DNA of 64,000 nt from contig JAOALB010000201.1 of assembly GCA_025331125.1 (NCBI GenBank), positions 1 through 64,000 of the forward strand, in the 5' to 3' direction. The translations under genes and the position numbers were made by a program. Origin of the DNA: Mycogone perniciosa. Taxonomy: Eukaryota > Ascomycota > Sordariomycetes > Hypocreales > Hypocreaceae. Shown here in pieces: positions 1-10,945 of this stretch. Each line of letters starts with the position of its first letter. Position 1 is the first letter of the stretch. The notes under the pieces were generated by a model. The model saw only the letters and a program-made list of their open reading frames with translations, was not told the DNA's origin and ran no database searches.

Positions 1-77
<77 letters not shown>
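1..77. other. Poly-C run at the contig start
   Basis: A homopolymer of 77 C with a single G at position 47. It interrupts the reading frame of the glutaryl-CoA dehydrogenase gene a few codons before its expected stop. A fungal telomere would show a TTAGGG/CCCTAA unit, which is absent. A sequencing or assembly artefact at a contig end is the simplest reading. Confidence 0.85.
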
Positions 78-79
<2 letters not shown>

Positions 80-1380
80 CAATCTTACTATGAATGTCGC
101 TCTGTCCTTCGTACGTCTGGGTCACAAACAAGTTCGCCACATGCCGGCCAATGTGATACTCATCGCTGACCGCATTGCCACCAAAAATCTCCTGCAGCAC
201 CCGCGCATTGCGCAGAGCCGTGTCGCAGTTCTGCCTCTTGATCATGCTGATCATCTCTGGCGTCACTTTACCCTCGTCCTTGAGTCTGCCGACCTGGATC
301 GCGGCCAGGGTGCCGTAAGCCGCGTCCGTGGCCGCGTCCGCCAGCTTCTTCTGGATGAGCTGGTACCTTGCAAGGGGGTTGCCCTTGAACTGCTTGCGCT
401 CCAGGGCATATGTCCGTGCTCGCGCGATCGAGTCCTCCAAGGCACCCATGACGCCTAATGAGATGCCGTATCGAGCGCTGTTCAGGCAGCCGAAAGGACC
501 CTTCAAGCCCTCCACGTCAGGAAACATATTGGCCTCGGGCACAGGACACTCGTCCATCTGGATCATGCCGGTGATGGAAGCCCTGAGTCCGTTCTTGTCC
601 TTGATCGCTGGTGTCTCCAGTGTGCCTGGGGGGCAGTCTTTCCTCTCTATCAAGAAACCCTTGATCTTGCCCGTCTCCTGCAACTTGGCCCATACAAGCA
701 ACACATCAGCGATAGGACTGTTTGTGATCCATGTCTTGGCTCCACTCAGCGAGTAGTACCCCTTCTTCGTCGGGTGCGGCTTCGCAATGCTCTCCATGCT
801 ACCAGGGTCGCTGCCGTGATTCGGCTCCGTGAGACCAAAGGCGCCAATGAGCTTTCCCTTGGCCATTTCCGGGAGGAACCTCTCCTTCTGCTCCTCGGTT
901 CCGAAGTCGTGGATTCCGCCCATGACAAGGGACGACTGAACAGACATGCCGGATCGGTAGCCGCTATCCACGCGCTCAACGGCTCGAGTGATCAAGCCAC
1001 CCGCAACGGATGAGACGCCAGCACAGCCATATCCCTTGATTCCAGAGCCAAGGAGGCCAAGCTCGCCCATCTCTTCGAGGATTTTGGGATCATAGTGCTC
1101 GTCGCGGTAGGCCTCTGGTCTTTCCTGTCAGCTCAATGTTTGAATGAGTGGTGTCCCGAGATCAATGCATACGCAGAACCCGGGGCTGCAGCCGCTCTTG
1201 ACAATACCGCTCTGCGACCTCTGCAACCGCAAGCTCCTCCTCTGTCAGGAGGTTCTTCACCGCCAGGGGATCCTCCCAATCGAAGGCGGGACCGGAAGAG
1301 GATGTAGCATAGCTTCTCGCAGCAATCGGCCTCAAGGGGGCAGCATTGCGGGCAAAGGCCCTGAACGTATGGCGCAACAT
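78..1380 (-). CDS. Glutaryl-CoA dehydrogenase, mitochondrial (3' end missing)
   Basis: FAD enzyme of lysine/tryptophan breakdown, converting glutaryl-CoA to crotonyl-CoA and CO2 in the mitochondrial matrix. Exon 1 is 1173-1380 and exon 2 is 78-1114. The 58-nt intron has donor GTATGC and acceptor ACCAG, and joining gives the family sequence RVLQAYRDEHYDPKILEEMG. The N-terminus (about 30 residues, Arg- and Ala-rich, with RSYATS) looks like a mitochondrial presequence. Visible hallmarks are FDWEDPL near the mature start, IKGYGCAG, the substrate/FAD segment GLTEPNHGSDPGSM, WITNSPIADV, and near the end QTYEGQSDIHSKI, whose Glu is the catalytic base in this family. The frame then runs into the poly-C at position 78, so roughly the last 10-15 residues and the stop are absent. 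Loss is by truncation of the sequence, not by mutation. Confidence 0.93.
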
Positions 1381-1835
1381 GGTGATTTGAACCTCTGTAC
1401 AAGCAACTCTGGCGAATTCTGGCGAATTCTGGCGGTCTCTGCCGAGGATGTTGAAGGAGTTATGTTATGTATTAAGTAGCGGATATCGGGTTTCGGCATG
1501 CAGCTTCTCCAGCTTGCAGGTTGCTCCGATTGCTCCCCGCCGCTAGCCAGGCACTGATCCGATGGAACCCGTAACTATGAATCCTTGCCGTCCAATTGTG
1601 CGGGGGAAGACTGCTGTCAGCCTATCATTGACCCCATAAATTGCCGGCTTACGGGTCCGGAGTCCAGATGATCTTCGGAGCAGCAGGAGTGTGTTTATTC
1701 GTTGATTACTACTCCGTATTACTACTGCACTTCGTAGGCCGTGTAAACATCTTCTGGATAAAGAATGCGTTCTATCCATGCCCAAAGAGTCTATTTCGAA
1801 ATTGATACCACCCATTGTCCTTCCTATCCCCCTCG
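1381..1835. other. Intergenic: GCDH promoter region and 3' flank of the next gene
   Basis: No convincing coding potential. It holds the upstream region of the glutaryl-CoA dehydrogenase gene, a short direct repeat of GGCGAATTCT near 1410-1430, and one copy of the dispersed nonamer (TACTCCGTA, 1710-1718). Confidence 0.5.
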
Positions 1836-2545
1836 TCAGTCGTCTCGCCCTCTACTAGCCAGAAGGCTCAGTCTGTCCAACTCCGCTGTCGCCATGATGA
1901 TTCCAGCCAACGCCAGTGGACTTGCTCCCTCATCTCCCAGCGGTGTGCTCTGACACAGGCTTCCAACATCTGACGGGCTATGGGGCTCTCGAGATTCTCG
2001 GGCCCTCCGCCTGCGTTCTCTTCCATCCTGGAATCTAGGCATTGCAAGTCCCCCTACTGTTGAATTTCTGAAAGAACGTGGAGACTCCCACGGCCGTCTG
2101 CGACGGAAGCGGATGGCAATGCGTTCGCGAAAGCTCGGCGGTGTTATGGGCTGCGAACGAGATCCACGCCGGTTGCAGTTGTGTTGCCAGCCATCAGAGC
2201 GATTCGCAGTACACTTATCAACAGTTAGCTTGCGTAGTTCTTCTTTGTCCACCGAAGGGTGTTTACTGCCCAGGGGTGTTCCATCGCCCGTTTTAGGTCA
2301 GGACAGGATATCATGCAGTGATGGATTCGATCGGCGGGGGCATCTCGAGCCACGTTCGGGTTCGTTTGAGAAGATTGAACAGATTTCGACCTCGGCAGGC
2401 CACGATCTCCAGAGAATAGGTTCGCGTATGTAGAAGAGCATGAGTCGCCTCTTTTGCTAGATGGACTTGACCGGTCATGAGGAGGAGAAATCTGGCTCGA
2501 GCACAACGAGGCCGGCGCATGAGATCCGGTTGATTGAATATCCAT
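1836..2545 (-). CDS. Unrecognised two-exon protein, 218 aa, Ser-rich N-terminus and basic centre
   Basis: I do not recognise this protein. Exon 1 is 2267-2545 and exon 2 is 1836-2213. The 53-nt intron has donor GTAAAC, branch GCTAAC and acceptor ATAAG, and splicing joins two open frames in phase 0. The product starts MDIQSTGSHAPASLCSSQIS. It has a Ser/Pro-rich first 60 residues, a strongly basic centre with RERIAIRFRRRRPW and GRERRRRARESREPHSP, and a C-terminal segment SPLALAGIIMATAELDRLSL that looks like an amphipathic or hydrophobic helix. The Arg-rich patches could be nuclear localisation signals (inference). Residue use resembles real low-complexity fungal regulators rather than random translation, but there is no recognisable domain. 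An upstream in-frame extension to 2857 exists but looks like leader. It lies head-to-tail behind GCDH. Moderate to low confidence. Confidence 0.45.
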
Positions 2546-5105
2546 CGCGGAGAAGTGAAGAAAGGAGAGCGGATAACTAAACAAGACGGAAAATACGAAG
2601 AATACCCCAAAGGAGATATTTGATGCTACTGAGATGAGTTTGTTGATGTCACACAAAGACCAGGAAACCTCTCCACGTGGCACATAAATACCACTCGCAT
2701 TCGCACCTTCCCAGATATTCCAACTCCCATCATCCAACTTGGGAGACACTGACCTGATCCGTAGAACCCAGCTTACCTTTGAATCGGGGGGTTTGCAAGA
2801 TAATACATCTATGTGAATTAACAAATATGAGGGTGATATCTGGTCTGGTCTGGTCAAGGAACGAAGACGAAGCTGGACCAGCGATTGAATCGCGTACGCA
2901 ATTTAGAATACCATACTATAGATACGAGGTCGAGCATTGCGGTTTTAAATACTACAACCTAGGTATTACTTAATCACCCCTTTTTACTCCGTACAGAGTT
3001 CTTCGATATCCGGAAGAAGATTGACATTTCAACTGGAAGCGTATACGCAGTATCTCTAGATGCAAGGCATGAGAGATCCATGGGAAATACTACCATGGCG
3101 AAGTTGATAAGAGAATTGCGAAATAACGAGCTAGAAAGTTTAGGTGGCCAAAGATACGAGGTTTCAAAAGAACCTCTCCCCATAAACGTGAGCAAACTGG
3201 TATCATTCGCTGGAATGACGGCAGCTGGAAACTGGCAATGATGACGACATTGTGCTCACTCGCTGGCGAATAGCCCACGGAGATCGATCATGTCTCAATC
3301 ACAGGAAGGGTTTGAGACTTCAGGCTGAGCTCTGAAAATATGTACTACTACTGGGGAGATACGAAGTACTTCGTACTCTATACTTCATACGAAGAGGACA
3401 AAAACCAAGAAAATTATCCGCCGCCAAGTCAGTGGCTAGCGATAACAACAAATAGCAACTGCTCTTTGAGGTTCCTTGGCACAGTTACTCAAACACTGCT
3501 AGCATGTCTTGCAGAAATGCCTCGGGATGGCTATGGAAGTCATACAGATGCGTGCAACTGGTACATGATTGCCCCTTATGTCCACCGACATAGGAAACTG
3601 CTGCTCGTATGAAGTAGTACCCATACTTCGTACGGAGTACAGGAACTAAACATTCAACGTCATTCATGTCGGGATGCAATGCTCCATATTAAGTCCTATT
3701 CTTAGTGGGTAAAAGCACTCCGTACTACTTCGTAGTACTACTGGCGATAGTGGAGCGATTTTGCAGATTGGGCTGTGGCTGAGCAGCCTGATGTTCCTTG
3801 GTCCACAGGCTGCCAAGTGGTGCTGAATTCTCTGGTCCGGGGGAGTTTCCGGGGCACCGCGTGATTGTTTTTGGTGTCGGTCCAGGTGCAGTCACAAGCA
3901 GTGACCGAGCACAAATTATTTATCGTATCCCCATGCGTGCTCTCAGGGTTCAGGGGCTTTCAGGGAGAGGAGAGGGGGGGGAGGGTTTTTGAGTACATAC
4001 GAGGCTGGCGGAATGTTTGCATTGATGGAACGGAGCACTGCGTAACTTGTGCAAAACTGCCAAGGAGCACTGACTGCCTCAGTAAGCCGGCAACACGTAA
4101 TGTTTGCTCCTTGTCCAACCAACCACTACCTACCTACCTAGATAGTACCTAGGTAGTTATCTACTCCGTAGGTACTCGTATCTATCACATGGGCAGAAAG
4201 AAACCCCGAATCTCCAGAGCCAACCCTCCTGTAAATTGCCTGTATATCGGTAAATCGGCGATGGACATCTACGAGTAATGAAGCCTGAAACTTGGAAGTG
4301 CAAACACGCCGTAATGTCCAGTGTTGCTGTCCATGTTGCCGTGCCACGATACAACATCGGATGCACTGCCTCCCGTTGATCCATGCGCTGAATGGCCGTA
4401 TGCACAGCGTCACGATATGCAAGTCTCTTCTTGTCGGGGCCCTCGTAGCCTCCGTGGCCCACACTGACTCTGTCTCCTGGGGCAGCTTTTAGGGACCTCT
4501 GACTGCTGTTCCACCCGCTGCGCGCGACGTTCTCAATAGCTTATAGGCGGCGAGGTGCCTGTTGGCCGTCTGGTTTTAGCCCCCAGCACGCCTGTTAGCG
4601 CTGCGAGCCCCTGTCGCTAGCACCAGGAGGCCCAGGAGGGAGCCCCGGCACCGCCAGCGCCTCAATTTCAATTTTCCCCAAGGCTGGGACACCAGACCGG
4701 ACACAGACAAACATCATCACCACAACCAAAACCCAAATCGCTCGCCCAGACGTGACGCCTCCCCACCAGCATCGACCCCCTGGAGGCTTCTTCTTCTTGT
4801 TGTATCCTCAGCGCTGTCGATGCATTAGATCCTGGGAAGAGTGTATCGTCCTCGACCCTTCGTCATCGCCAGCAGCGGCTTGTGTAGTGGTGGGTCACCG
4901 CGCCAGAGGCTCTCCTCTGCGTTAGCTGCGGTCTTCTGCCCAATCTCCTGCACTTCTGCGCGGAGCGTGCAGGGACTTGGACGTGGGAGCTTCTGACATT
5001 GCATCTCCCCATCGCTGCTCACAACTCAAACGAAACAACAGCCAGCATTGCTCAATCGGTAGCATTTAACACACCACTCGCCACTCGCATTCTCGTTGGT
5101 GCGAA
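2546..5105. other. Long intergenic region and 5' leader of the PIP kinase gene
   Basis: I found no supportable gene. Small open frames at 4138-4464 (minus) lack family features. The region carries nonamer copies at 2985, 3631 and 4162 and the related TACGAAGTA/TACTTCGTA form around 3358-3380 and 3730-3740. A CTAC/CCTAGG tract lies at 4126-4156. The last 500 nt are C/T- and CA-rich, as is usual for a fungal transcript leader, and probably belong to the gene that starts at 5106. Confidence 0.5.
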
Positions 5106-8100
5106 ATGCCCTCGTTCCTGACCGACGACAGCCCAACCATCTTCTCCCCCAACACCGCGATCCTCGACCTCGACCACGACGGCCAATTCGGCCTCGACTT
5201 CACTGCCGCAAAGGACAGGCCGAATGAGGCATCTCTAAGCCACGATCGGTCCTACGCCGCCCATGAGAGCTTCGACGAGAGTTCGACCCTGTCCACCCAC
5301 GACTCGGACATTTCGGACTCCCCGATGCCTTCTAATGAGCACGACAATTGCTGGCACGAGGACGGGAGCGGCAACGGTACACGCCCCACGAGCATGAGCT
5401 CTCTTTCCAACGGCAAGAACCTGGCCAGAGGAATCGATGCACGAGATTTGGACGACCTGAACACGCTGCCCAATGGAATGGCGGCTGCCATCCCCGATCG
5501 TACTGTATCACGACAAACTCCGCTGGGTAACAATAGGCTCCAACATTCACACATGAACGCTGTGGACTTTGCTCGTAAAACGGCTGCTCCCAGCCCCCTT
5601 CCATTTCCATCAGACACTCAGAGGGCCAAGAGTCTCGAAGAACACGCTCCTTTTCTCAGATCAGCAATCCCCGCTGATGTCGACTTGCGCGGTGTCCCCC
5701 GTCCTCGAACGCCATCTCTTACACCTGCATCACCATTAGCTTCCGAGTTTGTGTCACCAACCCGAAATTCTCCTCATCGGCTTTCATCTCCTCCTACTTA
5801 TCAGCCAGGCGGCTCATCCTCAACGCTTTCATTATCCGGACATCTGCAACCCCCTGCTCCCGGGGTAGGCCTCAAACAAAGGCATGCCCAAACCCTCGAG
5901 GTACCCAAACCTCCTCCTTCAGGTCGGGGATCAAAGGACGGGATGGACACTGCCCAGGCCAGTGGACGTTTCTCTCCTACAGTGGCCAGCCCAACGACTC
6001 GTCGTGCCTCTCTCAGCCTAGCCCGGAGGACCACCCGATCAATGCAGTCCGACGTTCCCCGTGATGAGATTGTTCCCGATGAGGATGCCCTACGCTGGGC
6101 TGAACTCTATCGACAAAAGCGAGCCAGCAAGCGCAGGCGGAAAGAGGAGGAAGATGACGACCGGGTGTTGGTCGGAACAAAGGTCGATGAGAGCCATGCC
6201 AACTGGGTCACTGCCTACAACATGTTGACGGGAATCCGTGTGTCTGTTTCAAGGACAAACGCCAAGCTCGACCGCGAGCTGACCGATGCAGACTTTGAGG
6301 TTAAACAGAAGTCTACGTTCGACATGTAAGTCATCCTCCATGCATGATACAATACTTGTCTCGATAACTAACGTCCTATCTAGCACTGGCAACGAGCTGG
6401 TCCCGTCAGCCAAGTATGACTTCAAGTTCAAGGATTATGCACCTTGGGTCTTCCGTCGCCTGCGAGCTTCTTTCCGCCTGGATCCAGCTGACTATCTCAT
6501 GTCGCTGACGGGCAAATATATTCTCTCGGAGCTGGGCTCCCCAGGCAAGAGCGGCAGCTTCTTTTATTTCTCTAGAGATTACAAGTACATCATCAAGACT
6601 ATCCACCATTCTGAGCACAAGTTCCTGAGAAAGATCCTGCGGGAGTATTATGATCACGTTAAGAGCAACCCTAACACGCTTCTGTCACAATTCTATGGCT
6701 TGCATCGAGTCAAGATGCCCTACGGGAAAAAGATTCACTTCGTCGTCATGAACAACCTGTTCCCCCCACATCGAGATATCCATACAACGTTTGACCTCAA
6801 GGGTTCAACCATCGGTCGAAATTATAGGGAGGAAGACTTGGAAAAGAACCCACGTGCGACGCTCAAGGACCTGAACTGGCTGCGCCGGAAACAACACTTG
6901 GAACTGGGCATCCAGAAAAAGAAGCTCTTCCTTGAACAGCTGCAGCGAGATGTCGTCCTCCTCAAGCGGCTTCAGATTATGGATTATTCTCTCTTGATCG
7001 GTATTCACGACCTTTCACGAGGAAACGAGGAAAACCTCCGCGGCAAGACTCTGCAGGTGTTTAACCCTGGTGGCGAAAAGACGACTGAGGAGGATATCCC
7101 TCCTCATCTTCTTCGAACCCCTTCGAAGTTGGAGAACTTTCGCAAAGCAAAGGAGCTGAGGGAGATGGTTCAGAAGGAAAGGCCTGTTCCCATGGGCCAG
7201 GCAACCGACATGATGCCGGATGAGTTGGATGAGGATCACAACCGGCGCGGTTTTATCTTCAATCAGGACGATGGTGGGTTTAGAGCCACGCATGAGAACA
7301 ATGAACCTGCGGAAGAGATATATTACCTGGGTGTCATCGACTGCCTGACCCATGTAAGTACTCGAGTGATGCATTCATATTGCACATGGCTAACCTTTAA
7401 CAGTACGGAATGATCAAAAAGATTGAGCATTTTTGGAAGGGCCTTTCCAGTGACAGGAACAAGATCTCAGCTCTACCACCTGACCAATACGGAGAACGAT
7501 TCTACAGTTTCATCCAAGGTATCACGATGTCTGCTGAGGAAGCTCAAAGGGAAATACAGCGCAGGGATCAGGAAGCTATGATTCAGGCGCAACAGGAGGA
7601 ATGGCAGTCACACAATATTCCTCCTATGCCTACACATCAGCCACCCGCACCTCCAGTCGGGCTGGCGTCACTAGAGGGCCGACGAATGGCGGAGGAAGAG
7701 GCATACCGATCGCAATTGAGAGGTTCATCCGAGAGGCATGTTCCAGAACGAACTTTGAGGACAAGCACTCTACTGTCCGAGTCTCGGGACTCAACGCACG
7801 AGCCTATCCTGCCAGTGGTAGAGGAAGTTGGCGAGACTTGCCGAGACGACACAAGGGGCTGGGCGAAGCAGCCGGCAACTTGGGCATCTATGCCACCCCC
7901 TAGCAGAGCCCCTCCACCTACACCACCTTCACACAATGAGCCGTACCTCAAGCCCGACAGCTCAGATAGCGGATACGGAGACACAAGCAACGGGACAGTA
8001 AGCAGGGACAACTCAGTCAAGGTAGTGCGACCGATGACTAGTCGAGAGAGCTTCAACAAGAGCCTACCTCCACTCCCCAAGAAGGAGAACACCCAAGACA

Positions 8101-8123
8101 GTGGAATCAGGATGGTTGCGTAG
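5106..8123 (+). CDS. mss4: Phosphatidylinositol-4-phosphate 5-kinase (Mss4/Its3 type)
   Basis: Makes PI(4,5)P2 from PI4P at the plasma membrane, acting upstream of actin organisation and endocytosis. Exons are 5106-6325, 6384-7353 and 7404-8123, giving 969 residues. Introns have GTAAGT donors and end in TATCTAG and AACAG. The first 400 residues are a disordered Ser/Pro-rich tail with an acidic-basic stretch near 335-350. The lipid kinase core spans about 407-775. It has the Gly-rich loop GSPGKSGSFFYF (about 458-469), the ATP-contact lysine in YIIKTIHH, the catalytic loop IMDYSLLIGIHD (about 604-615) and the substrate-specificity loop DCLTHYGMIKKIEHFWKG, whose Lys-Lys pair is typical of PI4P 5-kinases. 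The C-terminal 190 residues are low-complexity with a Pro-rich APPPTPPSH stretch. It is longer than yeast Mss4 (779), in line with filamentous fungal orthologues. Confidence 0.95.
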
Positions 8124-8927
8124 GTCGCTGCAACAATGGGCTACTGCTTCCCGAGATGGATTGGAAATTGATTGGTATCACGAACAAAGCACGGCATGGC
8201 GCATAAAATCAGCGATGTTACAACAACGGAATCCAAGTCACATACAACATTTTCTTTCTTTTTTATGATTCCGCATGAGGCACTGGGAACGGGTCGGGCG
8301 GAATTGCTGGGCTCCATGATTTTTTTTATTTTTCTTGCAACATAATCAGTACCTACTACACCTTTCTCGGGGGTTTTTTTTCTATCGATCCCTGTCCAGC
8401 TGCTGTATTTTTGGGGTTTCTTTTGTCCTCGGAGGAATATGTTCTATTGTCGTTTTTGCTCTTGATTCTTTCGAATGTGACTTTGGGGGGGGAGGAAAGA
8501 TGGGGGGAAAGAACTGAAGCCAGAAAGCAGGAAACGAAGAGGGGAAGAGGCTCGAGTGTGTGCGTGTGTGCAAAGTGTGCCAATATCTGGTTTTGTTAAC
8601 TCAAACATGGATGATACCATTGATTGCATCAAAGCATACAGTCCATACATTTTTTACTTGTCATTAGCAAGCCGGAATTTCTCCACCCCTTCTTGGACCT
8701 TGTGCTTTTTTTTGTTTGGCAATCATGGATGTTTTGTGTATCTTCAGAGGGACTATTAGGTATTGCTCGTGCTCCGTAGATTAGGTAGGGAAAAAAAATG
8801 ATACTACTGCCAAATCATTCTGCATGACATATCGTGTTGGGTGGCAACATGAGGATATTCGCAGTCAGGGTATGCGTAAGGTTCATTCATGTATGCAAAT
8901 TCCATGCTACCAGTCATGAAATAAGAT
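8124..8927. other. 3' flank of the PIP kinase gene
   Basis: T-rich sequence with runs near 8319-8385 and G/A-rich stretches near 8480-8545. These fit a long 3' UTR and polyadenylation region. No gene seen. Confidence 0.4.
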
Positions 8928-9028
8928 GGGCGGATGGTTTAGTGGTATAATTTTCCCTTAGCATCATCTGATCTACGGATCAGTGAACCGCATGGGAAAG
9001 GTCCGGGGTTCGATTCCCCGTTCGTCCA
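8928..9028 (+). tRNA. tRNA-Ala (anticodon AGC) with a 29-nt intron
   Basis: The acceptor strands GGGCGGA and TTCGTCC pair over seven positions and include a G3:U70 wobble pair, the alanine identity element. The T arm is CGGGG-TTCGATT-CCCCG, and the discriminator is A at 9028. The anticodon stem pairs TTCCC with GGGAA around loop TTAGCAT, so the anticodon is AGC. The loop is split after position 37 by an intron at 8964-8992, the standard site for nuclear tRNA introns. The D stem is weak (GTTT with AATT, one mismatch), which lowers certainty slightly. The 3' CCA is not encoded, as expected in eukaryotes. Confidence 0.9.
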
Positions 9029-9805
9029 CAATGGTTTCATTTTTTGCGTCATTTCCCATCGCCCTCTTTTTTTAAGGGGGGTGGTATTAGTTAATGAATG
9101 CAAGCTAGTAGTGGATTGTAATCCTTTTGGAGAACGACACAATGAGTGGTGATAGAGAGCAAGTTGAGATGAAAGTGAGGTAAATAATATATATCGCTTT
9201 CCCGAGCACACAGCAAGCAATATACATTGTACAACATATGGCAGATAAAATCGACTACGTCCGTACAACAAGGTGATTTCTTTTGCTGTGTGTCTGTAAT
9301 GGGATAAACATAAAAATAAAAAGGCAGAAAGAGGTTATAGGAAGTGTACATGACTTTAGCTAACCTACTGGCCTTTGAAACATCCGTATTAAGTTGCAAG
9401 CTCTATTATCACAGTTGAATCATCCTATCAACAAGAACTTGAAAGAAAAGAATATAAAAAGATGGAAGAGACGTCAGATCTAAACTGGTAAGGCAAATGG
9501 ACATTGAAAGTCATTGGACGAGCGGTTCATACTCCCCCCTGGTAGCAAGAAAACGAGGCACATTGTAAATACCTAGGTACGAAGAGAAGAGTGTTGATTT
9601 GCCATTGGTAAGGCAGTGAGTCCGTTCTACCAATATGTTTGGTAATGGGTATACGGAGTACAAGTAATATACAAGTTGGGATCTATATAATACATGGTGG
9701 ATATGGCATGGTCCTCATACCTCATCTTCGTGGCCTCATTTTCATGAATGCCGGTCATCTTTTCTTTTTCTTCTTCCTTTTTTAGTTCCGAATGGTACAT
9801 CACAA
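9029..9805. other. Intergenic between tRNA-Ala and COA6
   Basis: No gene seen. AT-rich, with a T-run just after the tRNA (9063-9073) that can serve as the Pol III terminator. One nonamer copy lies at 9652-9660. The right side is the 3' flank of the minus-strand gene. Confidence 0.4.
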
Positions 9806-10219
9806 TCACCTCCCTCTCTTTCTATCCAACATGTCCTGGATATCCCCCTTCCCTTTCCCAGCTTTCTCCGCTGCACCTCCCTCCGGCGCAAAGCTCGTCG
9901 TCACCTCCATCTCCATGGCGCCCTGCTTGCGCAGCTCCTCGAGCCTTTTGCGCTTCTGGATATCAGCTACTCGCCACTGCTTGAAGTACTTGACCCAGGC
10001 AGCGGCGCAGTCGCGCTCAAAGTCCTCAGATTGTTTTGGACATGCGCGCGCCGCAGCTGAGGCATCCTTCGTAGCGTCGGTGATGTTGTTGGCGTCGAGG
10101 CAGGCGAAGTAGGCGTCGCGGGCGGCCCAGCAGACGGTGCGCTCCTCGCGCGTGGGGATGGCGGTGCCGCTGCGGATGGCGTCGGCGCGGGTGTCCCCGG
10201 AGAAGGGCCACCAGCCCAT
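9806..10219 (-). CDS. coa6: Cytochrome c oxidase assembly factor 6 (Coa6-like, CHCH protein)
   Basis: Small twin-cysteine protein of the mitochondrial intermembrane space that helps deliver copper to Cox2 during complex IV assembly. One exon, 137 residues. The start at 10219 (MGWWPFS) is chosen because the conserved part begins right there; an upstream in-frame Met at 10390 would add a Ser/Lys-rich stretch unlike the family. Family signature: a CX9C pair in CWAARDAYFAC and a CX10C pair in CPKQSEDFERDC, followed by AAWVKYFKQWRVADIQKRKR. CX9C-CX10C spacing separates Coa6 from canonical twin CX9C proteins. The last 40 residues are a Lys/Glu-rich variable tail. No presequence is visible, as expected for Mia40-dependent import. 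Divergently arranged with the Sys1 gene, 726 nt apart. Confidence 0.9.
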   Translation of the reverse strand: MGWWPFSGDTRADAIRSGTAIPTREERTVCWAARDAYFACLDANNITDATKDASAAARACPKQSEDFERDCAAAWVKYFKQWRVADIQKRKRLEELRKQGAMEMEVTTSFAPEGGAAEKAGKGKGDIQDMLDRKRGR

Positions 10220-10945
10220 TTTGAAGGGTTTTGATGTATTGTATAGGAGTGGATTGGTTAAGATGTAGCTCCGTTGGAGTCTCGAAAGAAGCCGAGCTTT
10301 GCGTGCGCGGGGGAGGATTTCCGGCTTGGATTGATTTCTGCGGTGCTTTTTCGGGCTAATTGATTTCGATTGAATCTCAAATTGGCACAAATTCCACTCG
10401 TAAAAGCGGCACTTTTATGTGAATTACATGAAGCACATGAAGTATATGAAGTATATGAAGTAGATGGTAGTAATAAGTGAAGATGTCAGACGTTGGAATT
10501 CCAATGACGATGCGGCAGAATATGGTGGGCGGTGAGCCGTACCCATCCCCTCTGGGTCTAGCGCTGCTTGATGGCTGTGTCAATCATCTAGTACTCGTAG
10601 GCAACTTAATGTCTACTCCATAATATCTGTTCCATCACAACAGTATCCATCATCATACGCACTTCCCTCGCTCTATTATATAGCCTTGCGCCGATGCAGT
10701 TGGGCATCGATTCTGTCATTTATTTATAAACACGAGGCAACAGCCTATTCTATACGCCGCCACTTGAAGAAGTGTCCTATATTTGCTTTATTCTTGCCTA
10801 TTGGATGCGACGACTCGGCTGGCCTTGAACGACACTCTCGATCCTCGATCCCCGATTCCAACATCTCATCAAGCCTCTACGACGTCGCCTTCTCTATTGT
10901 TTCGAGAACCAGGCTCCCAGCCAACTCTATAATACCTCTTCAGCC
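10220..10945. other. Divergent promoter region, COA6 and SYS1
   Basis: Contains both 5' regions. The SYS1 side is C/T-rich close to the start codon. A tandem nonamer-type repeat lies at 10426-10461. No further gene seen. Confidence 0.45.
10426..10461. repeat. Imperfect 9-nt tandem repeat, four units
   Basis: Four head-to-tail units of the form (A)(C/T)ATGAAG(T/C). The first two carry ACATGAAG and the last two ATATGAAG. It lies about 210-240 nt upstream of the COA6 start codon. A simple replication-slippage array; a regulatory role is not shown. Confidence 0.7.

Noticed and set aside
1..77. Telomere
   Set aside because: Pure C, no TTAGGG/CCCTAA unit.
4138..4464. Minus-strand 108-codon frame upstream of the PIP kinase gene
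   Set aside because: No family features, no splice partner, and it overlaps a nonamer copy.
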